From positions 43,185-107,184 of the forward strand of contig CANJIU010000022.1 in assembly GCA_947474365.1 (NCBI GenBank): 64,000 bases of DNA, in the 5' to 3' direction. A model generated the notes under the pieces. The model worked only from the letters and a program-made list of their open reading frames with translations. It was not told where the DNA came from and searched no databases. The stretch is from Opitutia bacterium (GTDB lineage Bacteria > Verrucomicrobiota > Verrucomicrobiia > Opitutales > Opitutaceae). The position numbers were made by a program, and so were the translations under genes. Positions 1-9,300 of the stretch are shown here, one piece after another; position 1 is the first letter of the stretch; every line of letters begins with the position of its first letter.

Positions 1-114
1 CGTCGCAGAAGCGGAAGCGGTCTGAGCGACGCTGAGTGCGGGCAGAAGCAATCCGAGCACGGCTGTCGTGAGAGCGGTCATGGGGCGCCGCAAGAGGACG
101 GGGATATGGTTCAT
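1..114 (-). CDS. Exported protein, N-terminal fragment (signal peptide only)
   Basis: The first 38 codons of a gene that runs off the left edge can be read on the minus strand from an ATG at 114. They encode a typical secretion signal: a short N-terminus with two arginines (LLRRPM), a hydrophobic core (ALTTAVLGLLLPAL) and a plausible cleavage site SVAQ-T. It lies 191 nt downstream of the TonB-dependent receptor on the same strand, so it may be the next gene of that operon. Nothing of the mature protein is visible, so no function can be given. Confidence 0.6.
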   Translation of the reverse strand, partial: MNHIPVLLRRPMTALTTAVLGLLLPALSVAQTASASAT

Positions 115-305
115 GATCGTGAGTGGGTGGGTCGTTCGCGAGGCGTTTGGTGGGTTCGGACAGGTCGGGTCCGATCGTCGTTTGGGCAAAGCACGGTGCG
201 TGCCCGGGTGAGGGCCGATACTCGGCGGAGGCCGGCCGGAATCAAGTCTGAATCCGCCGCACTAAGTAACCGTTCGTATACTCAATCGCCGGCGGAGAAT
301 AGCGG

Positions 306-3300
306 CTAAAACGTCCCTTTTACGCCAAAAGACCAAAGCGAGCCGTAGGTCGTGCGCTGGCGGAATTGCGCCATCTCCGGCGTGTGTGGGCCGTAGATTT
401 GGGTGTCGTTGGTCGCGTCGCCGATGTTTCGGAAATTGGCGAAAACGGCGAAGCGCTTGCGGAGATGGAATTCGCCCTGGAGATCCATGAAGAGCAGCTT
501 CGAGGTCCAGTTGAACGTGCCCGCCTCGATGCTCCGACCTGTCACCGGATCGCCGCGGCTGAGGCCCCGGTAATTCCAGTTCACGCGCACATTGAATTTT
601 TCTCGGCTCAGGCTGAGGCCACCGTTGTAGCTGCGGGGTACATAGCCGGAGAAGTTTGCGTTGTCATCGCCGGTCGCCCGAATGGCCGTGGCGTTGGCAA
701 ACACCTGGACGCCGCGCGCCCAGTGCGGCAGGAATTTCAGCACCTGCTTGTAGTCGAATTCGCAGCCGGTCATCCGCACCTTGCCGCGCAGGTTGTACTG
801 AGTCGCCACATCGTAGCGTCCATAGGTCGCGGCGTCGATGTCGTAGAGCGTGAGAAATTCGGGCGTCGCCGGAAACGTGGTCGAGCCGAAGAAATTCTCG
901 AAATCCCGGCGAAACGCCCCGACCGACACCTGGCCGACTCCCTCAAAATAATACTCCAGGCGCAGTTTCGTGCTGTTGGCGCTCCACGCCTTGATCCCGG
1001 CGTTGTTCACGACGATCCGGTTGCTGGCCGAGGGAGCAGACTCGGGGTCGGGCAGGGTCACGCCATTGACGTACTGGGCGAAATTCGGCCGGCCGACGGA
1101 CCGATAGGCGCCGGCGCGAAGGATGAGGTTTTCGCGGACGTTGTAGCTGGCGTTGAGGCTGGGAAAGAGGCGCAGGTACTCCTTGGTCGTGTGCGCCGCG
1201 CGCTCGATGAACGTCAGCTGCGAATAGGCGAGGCCGGCGTTGGTCGGAACGGTCAGTAGGGGTCGTCCAGTGGCATCGCGTCGCACATTGCCGGAGGCGT
1301 CGCGCTGAAAATCGCGTGACGGATCCGTGAGCGGGCCCTCGCCGTCGATGTTGGTCTGCTCGGCGCGCAGGCCGCCGACGAGCTTTAGTCGGCGTTGCAG
1401 CAACGCGAGATCGCCGCGGAGGTAGGCCGATGAAATGACCTCCTGCGCGAGCTTCGAACCGGTGATTTGCGAGCGAAACAGGGCGTTTTGGTCGACGGTC
1501 GCCTTCGCCGGGTTGTCGCGATAATAGTTATACGCCTCCTGCGTGCTCACGTATTGGATCTTGGGGAAACCGTACGGCGCGGTGCGCTCCGAAAAAACCT
1601 CGTCGAGGAGCGGGGCGGCGTTTTCCCGCGTGAGGGTGTACGACGGGGTCGTCGCGCGGTTGTCGCGCAGCGACTGACGGACGTCGATTCCGCCCTTGAG
1701 ACCCAGCGGCAGCCCGTTCAGGTCGAAGTCGCGGCGCAAGCTGGCGTTGGCGCTGCGTTTCACGTCCTGGGTCCGGCTTGAGGTGCCATTGCCGGTGCTG
1801 AGCACGTAGGTGCCGAGGTTGTACGGATCGACGGGGGCGCCGGTCGTGCCGTCAAAAACACTGATGCGTCCGGGGCGCAGGTAGAAATTGTCGTCGAAAT
1901 TGATCGTCACGTTCTGGCGAATCGAGGTGACGTTGTTCAGGTAGCCCTTGTCGATGCTGCGGAACGTCAGCTCCTCGTGGGAAAGGGCGCCACCGGCCTC
2001 GGCCTTCCAGATCGGCCCGTTGTGCCGGTAGGTGAGCATTGGCATGTACTTGAGGCGCGAGTGATGTCGGGACTGCGAGGCGGTGCGGATTTCCCCGCGC
2101 CCGACCTGCCCGTGGGTGAACGCCGTCGTGAAGTCGGTGGGGTTCACACGCTGCACGAGAAAGGTGACGTTGCGTTGGTTCAGCGGCGAGTCGTAGAGCG
2201 CGTATTCGAACGCAAACGACACGCGGTCGTACGGTCCCAGCTTGTAGTCAATCGTCGCGCCCAGCGAGGTGCGTTGGGTGTGCTTGCCGCCGTCTTCGAC
2301 CACGTAGTCGGTCAGATAGGGCTTGTCGGGCGTCGTGTCCGGGTACTGCGTCGTGGCCGTGGCAGCCGTGATCCCATTGGTGGCCGATCCCGTCCCCCGC
2401 CAGGTGTTCGCGCTGCGTTCCTCCTCGGTGTACTGCTTGGTGCTCGCGCCCGTGAGCGTGAAGCCGAAGCGGTCGTTTACCGGCTTCACATAGGAAAAAT
2501 CAAAGCCCGGGTGAACCTTGCGCGTGCGCACCCAGCGCGGGCCCGGAGTCTTGGAGAACAGGTGCCGGTCGTTGTCGCGCATCATCATGAACGCGCTGTA
2601 ACTGAACGTTGGTCGGGCGTAGTCGAAGGCGCTGCGCGGGACCATGTTGATCGAACCGGCCAGCGCGGCGCCGGGCGACTCCGGGGTGGGCGAGTGGATC
2701 GCCTCGATGCGCGCCATGTTATTCATCGAAATCGTGTGGAAGTCGACGTTGCGCGTTGTCCCGCCACCCGACACGGTCGAGAGGTCAAAGCCGCCCACGG
2801 TGATCGGAACGTATTCCGGCGGCACGCCGCCCATGGACACGGAGCGTGCCGCGCCCCCGATGAAGTCGATCGTGATACCGGGGAGAAATTTCATAAAATC
2901 GCCCACATTGTTCTCCAAAACGGATCCAAATTCGTCGGCCGAAACGACGTTGACGATGTTTGAAGCGAAGCGCTGCTCGTTGATCGCGATGGCCGCACCG
3001 TTCCGCTCCTTCGACGACGTTACGACGAAACTCGCGAGACTCACGATGCTGCCGCCCAGGTGAATGTCGTGGCGTGCGGTCGCGCCGGGCCCGACGGGCA
3101 CGGTCTCGGCCTGTGCGTCGAAGCCCGTGAAAAAGGTCCGCACCCGCGCCTCCCCGGCCGGCACCTGCGTCAGGCGAAAAAACCCGCCGGTTCCGGAAAA
3201 CGTTTCCAACGCGGTGCCGTCGACCGTGACGCGGGCGCGCTCAACGTAGTCGCCGGTCTGATCGTTGAATACCCGGCCTTCGATCGTACCAGCCGGAGCG

Positions 3301-3383
3301 GACTGGCCGTTGACGAGAGAGGGGCTGTGCAGGAGGGCCCACGCGACCATGAGGGCGCATCGGCAGGAAAGGAGGGATTTCAT
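306..3383 (-). CDS. TonB-dependent outer-membrane receptor with carboxypeptidase-regulatory-like N-domain
   Basis: About 1025 residues. The open frame extends upstream, but the ATG at 3383 (MKSLLSCRCALMV) places a signal peptide ending near NGQSA at the N-terminus, so I use it. After the signal comes a beta-sandwich domain of the carboxypeptidase-regulatory type (GTIEGRVFNDQTGDYVERAR, about residues 33-115), then the plug (VVTSSKERN, then GDFMKFLPGITID) and a long beta-barrel ending in an aromatic residue (SFGVKGTF), as expected for outer-membrane insertion. It should import a large ligand using TonB energy; the ligand is unknown. The gene starts back to back with the shikimate-dehydrogenase-like gene, so the 126 nt between them must hold both promoters. 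Confidence 0.9.
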   Translation of the reverse strand: MKSLLSCRCALMVAWALLHSPSLVNGQSAPAGTIEGRVFNDQTGDYVERARVTVDGTALETFSGTGGFFRLTQVPAGEARVRTFFTGFDAQAETVPVGPGATARHDIHLGGSIVSLASFVVTSSKERNGAAIAINEQRFASNIVNVVSADEFGSVLENNVGDFMKFLPGITIDFIGGAARSVSMGGVPPEYVPITVGGFDLSTVSGGGTTRNVDFHTISMNNMARIEAIHSPTPESPGAALAGSINMVPRSAFDYARPTFSYSAFMMMRDNDRHLFSKTPGPRWVRTRKVHPGFDFSYVKPVNDRFGFTLTGASTKQYTEEERSANTWRGTGSATNGITAATATTQYPDTTPDKPYLTDYVVEDGGKHTQRTSLGATIDYKLGPYDRVSFAFEYALYDSPLNQRNVTFLVQRVNPTDFTTAFTHGQVGRGEIRTASQSRHHSRLKYMPMLTYRHNGPIWKAEAGGALSHEELTFRSIDKGYLNNVTSIRQNVTINFDDNFYLRPGRISVFDGTTGAPVDPYNLGTYVLSTGNGTSSRTQDVKRSANASLRRDFDLNGLPLGLKGGIDVRQSLRDNRATTPSYTLTRENAAPLLDEVFSERTAPYGFPKIQYVSTQEAYNYYRDNPAKATVDQNALFRSQITGSKLAQEVISSAYLRGDLALLQRRLKLVGGLRAEQTNIDGEGPLTDPSRDFQRDASGNVRRDATGRPLLTVPTNAGLAYSQLTFIERAAHTTKEYLRLFPSLNASYNVRENLILRAGAYRSVGRPNFAQYVNGVTLPDPESAPSASNRIVVNNAGIKAWSANSTKLRLEYYFEGVGQVSVGAFRRDFENFFGSTTFPATPEFLTLYDIDAATYGRYDVATQYNLRGKVRMTGCEFDYKQVLKFLPHWARGVQVFANATAIRATGDDNANFSGYVPRSYNGGLSLSREKFNVRVNWNYRGLSRGDPVTGRSIEAGTFNWTSKLLFMDLQGEFHLRKRFAVFANFRNIGDATNDTQIYGPHTPEMAQFRQRTTYGSLWSFGVKGTF

Positions 3384-3509
3384 GGCAAAGCCGGAGGGTG
3401 CGGTATCGGACGGGTTGGCAGAGGAGATGATATCGCCGGTGGTCGGTGGGCAACCTTGGCCTGAAAAGTTTGGCATTTTGTAACAGATTCCTGAAGCGTG
3501 CGCATTTTG

Positions 3510-4457
3510 ATGATGCCCGATCTGAAACCAGCGACCCGTCCCACCATGTATTTCATCGGGGTCACCACGCGCCAATCCTCCATCAACGCGGTGTTTCCCC
3601 TCTGGGCGGCGCGTTTGGGACTGAGTGATTGCGAATTGCGCGGTTTGGATTTTCCGCTGCATGATGAGCCCGACCGCTATCGCGCGGCGGTCAATTTCAT
3701 CAAATGCGATCCGCATTCACTGGGCGCGCTCGTGACGACGCACAAGATCGACCTTTACCACGCTTGCCGCGATTTGTTCGACGCAATCGATCCTCTCACC
3801 GCGTCGCTCGGCGAGGTGGGGAGCATTTTCAAACGAAACGGCCGGCTGCACGGTCGCGCCGTGGACCCTTGGACGTCGGGCTATGCTCTTGAGGCGATTC
3901 TGACTGGCGAGCATTGGCGGGACGGACGCGAAGCGTTGATTTTAGGAGCGGGAGGCGCCGGGACAGCGCTTACCTGGCACCTGGCAAAGTCAGAGCATGG
4001 CCCGCACCGTCCCTCCCGGGTGCAGGTGGTCGACCGCGCCGCTGATCGTTTGAACCACCTTCGTCAGCTTCACGCCACCTGGCCTGGCGCGATTCCGCTG
4101 GAGTGTCACGTGGCGCACGACCGTTCGGTGGCGGACGCGGTCGTCTCGCGGCTCCCGCCGGGTTCGCTGGTGGTGAATGCGACTGGCATGGGCAAGGACA
4201 CGCCGGGTTCTCCCTTGTCGGATTCCGCGGTCTTTCCCGAGAACGGGCGCGTGTGGGAATTCAACTACCGGGGAAACCTGGTGTTCCTCGAACAGGCGCG
4301 GTCGCAAAGGGAGGCCCGGCGGCTGCACGTAGTCGACGGCTGGGAGTATTTTCTCCACGGCTGGACACGCGTGATGGCCGATGTGTTCGACCGAGAGATC
4401 CCGAAGAGCGGACCTTTGTTCGAGGAACTCGGGCGGATAGCGGCGCGGACCCGCTGA
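3510..4457 (+). CDS. Shikimate dehydrogenase-family NAD(P)-dependent oxidoreductase (divergent AroE-like)
   Basis: About 315 residues with the AroE layout: an N-terminal substrate domain (MYFIGVTTRQSSINAVFP), a Rossmann NAD(P) site (LILGAGGAGTALTWHL) and the family motif VVNATGMGKDTPGSP. The two residues that act in catalysis in AroE appear to be kept, the lysine in LVTTHK and the aspartate in AVDPWTSGYA, but the surrounding canonical motifs (NVTxPxK and NTDxxG) are altered. It may therefore act on a different substrate from the shikimate-pathway enzyme. The start is uncertain: GTG 3498, ATG 3510, ATG 3513 and ATG 3546 are all in frame and none has a clear ribosome binding site. The gene is transcribed alone. 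Confidence 0.75.
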   Translation: MMPDLKPATRPTMYFIGVTTRQSSINAVFPLWAARLGLSDCELRGLDFPLHDEPDRYRAAVNFIKCDPHSLGALVTTHKIDLYHACRDLFDAIDPLTASLGEVGSIFKRNGRLHGRAVDPWTSGYALEAILTGEHWRDGREALILGAGGAGTALTWHLAKSEHGPHRPSRVQVVDRAADRLNHLRQLHATWPGAIPLECHVAHDRSVADAVVSRLPPGSLVVNATGMGKDTPGSPLSDSAVFPENGRVWEFNYRGNLVFLEQARSQREARRLHVVDGWEYFLHGWTRVMADVFDREIPKSGPLFEELGRIAARTR

Positions 4458-4471
4458 GTGAGCCGGCGCGG

Positions 4472-4984
4472 CTACGGCGCCACGCGCCGTCCGACGATGA
4501 CAAGATCGCGCTCGACGCCGTCGAGGACAGCGACGTGTGGAAACGTTCCCCAGCGCGCGAAACCATGCCGTTCGAACAGTTGCAGGCTCGGTTGATTGTG
4601 GCCGAAGATATAGCCGAGCAACGTGTGCAGGCCGAGTCTCGGCGAACGCTCAATCGCGAGCTGAAGCAGGTGGCGTCCGAGGCCTTGGCGGCGATGTGAC
4701 GGTGCGACATAGATCGCGATCATTGCCGTGCCGTCATAGGCGGCGCGGGCGTAAAAGGTGTCGAAGCTCAGCCAGGCGCAGACCTCGCCACCGGAACGGC
4801 AGAGGACCCAGATTGGCCGCGAAGGGTGTTGGTGCGCCGCGAGCCACGGTCGGCGGGCTTCGACCGTGACGGGTTCGAGGTCTGCGGTGACCATGCGGCT
4901 CGGAATCGTGGCGTTGTAGATTGCAACAATGGCAGGCAGGTCGGCCTCGTCGGCATCGCGAAGGGTGAGATCGGAGAGCGGCAT
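4472..4984 (-). CDS. GNAT-family N-acetyltransferase (phosphinothricin acetyltransferase-like)
   Basis: 170 residues with the GNAT fold. The N-terminus LRDADEADLPAIVAIYNATI and the acetyl-CoA loop APSHRRQGLGRHLLQLAIE (the Q/RxxGxG/A motif) resemble the phosphinothricin/methionine-sulfoximine acetyltransferase group, as does LFERHGFARWGTFPHV near the end. It probably moves an acetyl group from acetyl-CoA to a small amine; the substrate cannot be told from sequence. The ATG at 4984 is chosen because AAGGA lies just upstream and the residues before it look non-coding. It converges with the AroE-like gene, 14 nt apart. Confidence 0.8.
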   Translation of the reverse strand: MPLSDLTLRDADEADLPAIVAIYNATIPSRMVTADLEPVTVEARRPWLAAHQHPSRPIWVLCRSGGEVCAWLSFDTFYARAAYDGTAMIAIYVAPSHRRQGLGRHLLQLAIERSPRLGLHTLLGYIFGHNQPSLQLFERHGFARWGTFPHVAVLDGVERDLVIVGRRVAP

Positions 4985-5122
4985 CCGTCCTTGCCTTTCA
5001 CAATTCCCGCCGGATGGCGATGGGGTAAGTCGGGTGGGATCTGGGGACCGATGCCGTGCGCTTGTCGCGGCAGCGTCGGGGTGGGCGGGCAGGTCCTGCA
5101 AAACCGCAGGGGAGCCCGTCAA

Positions 5123-5671
5123 CTACCGCGCGGTTTCGACGTGCGGCTCTGGGGCCTCGAAGAAGTTGCCGGATGTCGTCCCGACGGGAGGGGCTCGGCG
5201 GATGCGAGACGGCGGAGCCGAGCGCGCTGGTTTCAGCTTGGAGCTTGGCGGTGCTGACTCGTCCGTTGAAATCGGATCGGACTGCCACTTTCCGCCCGGA
5301 AGGGATTCACCCGGAATGCCGGCGGCGTCGGAGTTCCGCTTGCCACCACCGCTCCGCAGGAGAGCGCCGACCACTCCACTGATATCGCCGGCGTGAGATT
5401 TGAGTTCGGCGGCCGCGACGGACGACACATCCGCGGTGGCCGAATTCCGCTGGGTCACTTTGTCCATCTGGCTGCCGGCGGTTTTCAACTCACTGAGGCC
5501 TGTGCTTTGTTCAGCGGAGGCGCCGGCGATTTCGGCGACCAGCCGGTCGAGTTGTTGGGAGGCAAGTGAATCGTCGATCGTGCGGGCGATGGTTCTTATT
5601 CGTCCTGCCAATTGGTGGATGTAGCAAAATAACCACGCAATCTTTGTCCGATCTGCGGTGCGCCAAGGCAA
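5123..5671 (-). pseudogene. Remnant of a methyl-accepting chemotaxis protein (C-terminal tail)
   Basis: The stretch reading LDRLVAEIAGASAEQSTGLSELKTAGSQMDKVTQRNSATADVSSVAAAELKSHAGDI matches the end of the chemoreceptor signalling domain, where most MCPs have 'I..IA.AS.EQ..G..Q.N.A..QMD.VTQ.NAA.AEE.A.A...L' (quoted in pieces: AEIAGASAEQ, GSQMDKVTQRN, AAAELKSHAGDI). No ligand-binding domain, membrane segment, HAMP domain or hairpin tip is present upstream, and the reading frame starts inside what would be the long coiled coil. I read it as the decayed 3' end of a former receptor gene. The last 60 residues are a proline/serine-rich tail without a pentapeptide for CheR docking. Confidence 0.65.
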
Positions 5672-5732
5672 CTTTGCTCGCCCAGGTTCTCACCGGTCGC
5701 CGGCAAAAACGGACTTTCTCCGCGACCGGACT

Positions 5733-6260
5733 TTATCCGCCCACGGGGAAAAGGGGCGCTGCGACTTTGGGTCCTGGCGGGCCAGCGTCAGTCGAATCCA
5801 ACGTTGATGTCGGCATTGCAGGTTGGGCGGTCGAACCCGGGTTCGGGGAGGTGACCTTTTCGATGATGAATCGCTGCACTTCTCCGAGCGTACACAGGCG
5901 GCTGAGTTCTTCGTTGCTGATCGTGAACTGCAGCACCTCTTCGGCGAGCATGATGATTTCCATCATCGTGAGCGAGTCGAGGCCGAGGTCTTCGCGCAGC
6001 CGGAGCGAGGTCGAAGCCTCGGCCGATCCCTGGAGAAGCGCCCGGCGGTCACGATCGACGAAGCGTTCCACGACGCCGAGCACGATGGAGCGCAAGTCTT
6101 CGGGATCGCCGTTCGCACGGAATTTGCAGGCGGCGTAGTAGGTGGCCGGCGAGCAGCGCTTCAACGTCTCGCGCAACTCGGGGTCGTCCTCGGGGGAGAT
6201 GGAGAGGTTCGGGATCACGGTATTGCCCACTGTGACAATCCTCACGGCCAAACCCGCCAT
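5733..6260 (-). CDS. Acyl-carrier-like protein with N-terminal extension
   Basis: About 175 residues. The core carries the phosphopantetheine attachment motif LGLDSLTMMEII, where the serine after DSL's aspartate would hold the cofactor, followed by ACP-type helices (LAEEVLQFTISNEELSRLCTLGEV). Upstream of the core are some 65 residues (including RCSPATYYAACKFRANG) that ordinary ACPs lack, and downstream a low-complexity tail rich in P, T and S. No fatty-acid or polyketide gene lies nearby; it follows the TonB-dependent receptor of the sigma-factor operon by 48 nt on the same strand. Starts at TTG 6281, ATG 6260 or a later GTG are possible; I use the ATG. Confidence 0.7.
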   Translation of the reverse strand: MAGLAVRIVTVGNTVIPNLSISPEDDPELRETLKRCSPATYYAACKFRANGDPEDLRSIVLGVVERFVDRDRRALLQGSAEASTSLRLREDLGLDSLTMMEIIMLAEEVLQFTISNEELSRLCTLGEVQRFIIEKVTSPNPGSTAQPAMPTSTLDSTDAGPPGPKVAAPLFPVGG

Positions 6261-6308
6261 CCGATTGTTCGCACGGTCCAAAAAACGGTGACCGGGCCGG
6301 CGAACGCC

Positions 6309-9300
6309 TCAAAACGTCGTCGTGAGCGAGACCGAGTAGACGCGACCGCGCCAGTCGCCATAGGCCTGTACGCCCGCGCCGGAACCGGCGTTCGCGTAAC
6401 TTGGATACGGGGTGGCGAAGACGTTGTTCACCCGCAGCTGGGCGCGCAGTCCGGCTGGCAGCCAACCGACCCAGCGTCCGATTTCGCCCTGGACGTAGAT
6501 GTCGGTTTGGAAGTAGGGGCGGATTCGATCGGCGCCCTGGCTGGGCCGTTCAATCACGGGCAACACGCGCGAGTGGTAATAGTGCCCGTCGGCGCCAAAT
6601 CCAAACCGCTGGTTCGACCAGCTCGCGCCCAGGTTTGCGCGGTATCGCAGCAGCCCCGAGGATGCGCCCTCGGGGTGGTTGAGTTCGTCGACGACATTGG
6701 CGCCGGGGAGGAGCAGGTGATCGTAGCGGGAAAAGTAGAGCGCCCGGGCGTAGGCTTCGAGCGTGCCTCCGCCGCACCGGGTCCAGGCGTAGTCGAACGT
6801 CGCGTTCCAGTTCTGGGATCGTCGCCAGGCGGAGTTGATCGTGCCCGCAATCACCGTCGTGACGACGCCGGTCCGCCCGTCTGGTCCGGGCTGCGTGGTG
6901 CGCACGACGCGGTCGGGAAAGAGATGCTCGAGGTTCAGGATCGTCTGGACATCGAGTGCGATCAGTTCGTTGACCTTGTGGGTGTCGACGAAGTCGAGGC
7001 CCGCCCGAAACCGGTGCTCGTTCCCGCGGCGCAAGAGGATCCCGGCGCTTTGGGTGACCGCCCCTTCCGGCCGCAAATCAGGCAACAGCACCTCGTCGTG
7101 CTGCACGTTGTACGTCTGCTTTTGCACGGGATCGTAGGCCGGCTTCAAGTCGATGCCAATGATCCCGCGGTTGGCCGAAGCGGTCCCGCCCAGCCGGCTC
7201 ATTTGCGGCGTGGGAAAACGACTGGACGTGCTGACACTGGCGCGCAGCGCAAGGCCGGCGGGGAATTGCGCCTTGAACGCGAAGGTGGGCGCCACGTTCG
7301 ACTCCTTGGACTCGTTCGAGGCGATGTAACGCACCGCGAAGTCGGAGTCCACGCTGCGGATGACGCGCGGCAGCCAGGAATTTGGCATGAGTGGCGCCTG
7401 CACCTCGCCGAAGATGCTGTAGCGCTCGAGCGAACGTCCGGCGTAGCGCACGGGATCAGTCGCGAGCGTGCCATCCGCAAAACGTCGCTCGTCGTTCTGC
7501 TTCGCGAGTTCGTTCCGCCGGTAGTCGCCCCCAAAATTGACCGTGGCCCGCCCCGTGGGCAGCCCCACCGCGTGATTCGTCATCCGGAGTGACGCGTCGA
7601 GTGTCGAGTAGTCTCCGACCGTCACGAACCTTCCGGCTCCGCCGCGATAAACCAGCACCCGGTCGTAGAACTCCCGTGGCGGGCCGAACACCTGAGTGTC
7701 GCGCAGCGGGTTGTAACGGCCCTGGTCGACCATCTGCTGCCAGCGCACGTAGTCAGCGCCGGCGATGCCGCGGTACTTGGCGACGTTCCGACCGTATTGC
7801 GTATCGAGCAGCAGGCGCCAGTCCCGCGGCAGCTTGAACAGCGCGCTCAGCACCGCGGCGCCAAATTCCAGCCGCGCCTCGCTGTGATTCTCCCCGAGAT
7901 CAGGGGCCGTTTCGTTGAGCGACACGGTCACCTCCTGCTGGAACGGATTAAACGGCGATTCCGCGCGCAACCGGAGATCGCCCGCGATCACATCGTAGCC
8001 GCGATGCACCACCGTCCGGGTGTAGGTGCTATCCAGCCCAAGTTGCAGCCAGGGAAACACGTCATAGACGATCGACGCAAAACCGGCGGTGCGGTCCTGG
8101 GCGCGGCCGTAGGGGTAGTCGACACTGTCGAGCGACGAAGCGAAACCGCCGATGGAGTTGAAGAACGCGAGATTCCGCTGGCCCTGCCGGCCGTTGAACG
8201 CGGCGAGGCCACCGGTTCCGTCCGCGCCCGGTGCGACAGAAGTGACGGTGGCCGTACCCGGGCCGAAGAGCGGGGGAGGGAGCGGCGGTGGGTCAACCGT
8301 GGAGGGCGAATCGCCAGGGTTGACCGGAAGCAAGGCCAGGCTGCGCACGTTGGGCGTGGCGCGGTAGATCGACGTGCTTTGCGATAAATTCTGGGTGGGG
8401 CGACGCTGGCGGTAGCCCAGTTCCGCCTCGGTGGGTGGAGTCGCGCGCGCCACGCTGACGTTGAAGCGTACCTTGAGTGTGCCCCCGAGCAATGAGCGGC
8501 TGTGGAGGACGGAGGCGATCGACTGCGAGGCGTCGTAGCGGGCCAGGGCGTTGGTGTACGTGACGGAAGCCTCGGTCGCTTCGGCGTCGACCCCGGGTCG
8601 AAGCACAATGTTGATGATGCCGCCCACGGCGTTGCCACTGTAGAGCGATGACGCCGAAATTGGCAGGATTTCCACCTGCTGCACGAGGCTCAGGGGAATG
8701 AAGTTTACGTCTGGAGTCTGATTGGTGGAGCCGCTGATCAACGTTTCGGGCAGCCGTCGGCCGTTCACCAGAACGATCGTCTGGTCGGCGCCAAATCCAC
8801 GCAGGTTCAGGTTCGTGCTGCCGGCCAGAAACGAGGGCAGTGCTCCGTCCTGCTCCGGCGGCCGGGTCGCGGCGTCGGCTTCGAGCAGTTCGCGTTGCAG
8901 GAATTCGTTCAGGTTGACGACTCCGCTCCGTGCGATCTGGTCGCGGTTGTAGATGTTGAAGGGCAGGGCGTCGTTTTCGGTGCGGGCGAGGTCGAGGTTC
9001 GATCCGGCGGTTCGCGGCCCGGACTGCGCCTCGCTCCGGTCGAAGGGATCCCGGCGTGAGGGTCGTTCGCTGACAAAGAAGGGCGCGAGGCGGGCGGGGT
9101 CGTCGGTCGGCAGAATGGTGCGGGACGCGAGAGCGAGCACGCGATCAGGCTCCACCTCCAGTCCGGCCAGGTGGAGTGTTTGAAGTCCGTCACCGGTCGC
9201 GGCCAGGGTGTGCGTTCCAGGGTCGACTTCCAGAAACGTGAAGGCGCCCATGCCGTCAGTGGCGGCGTGTTGGCGGGTGGTGAGGAGTACCAGGTGGACC

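Noticed and set aside
5123..5671. Intact small coiled-coil protein
   Set aside because: The homology to the end of an MCP signalling domain and missing upstream parts favour a remnant.
5823..7592. Long open frame (589 residues) on the plus strand
   Set aside because: It lies opposite the STN receptor and the ACP-like gene; the residues are arginine- and valine-rich with no motif, as expected from antisense of high-GC coding DNA.
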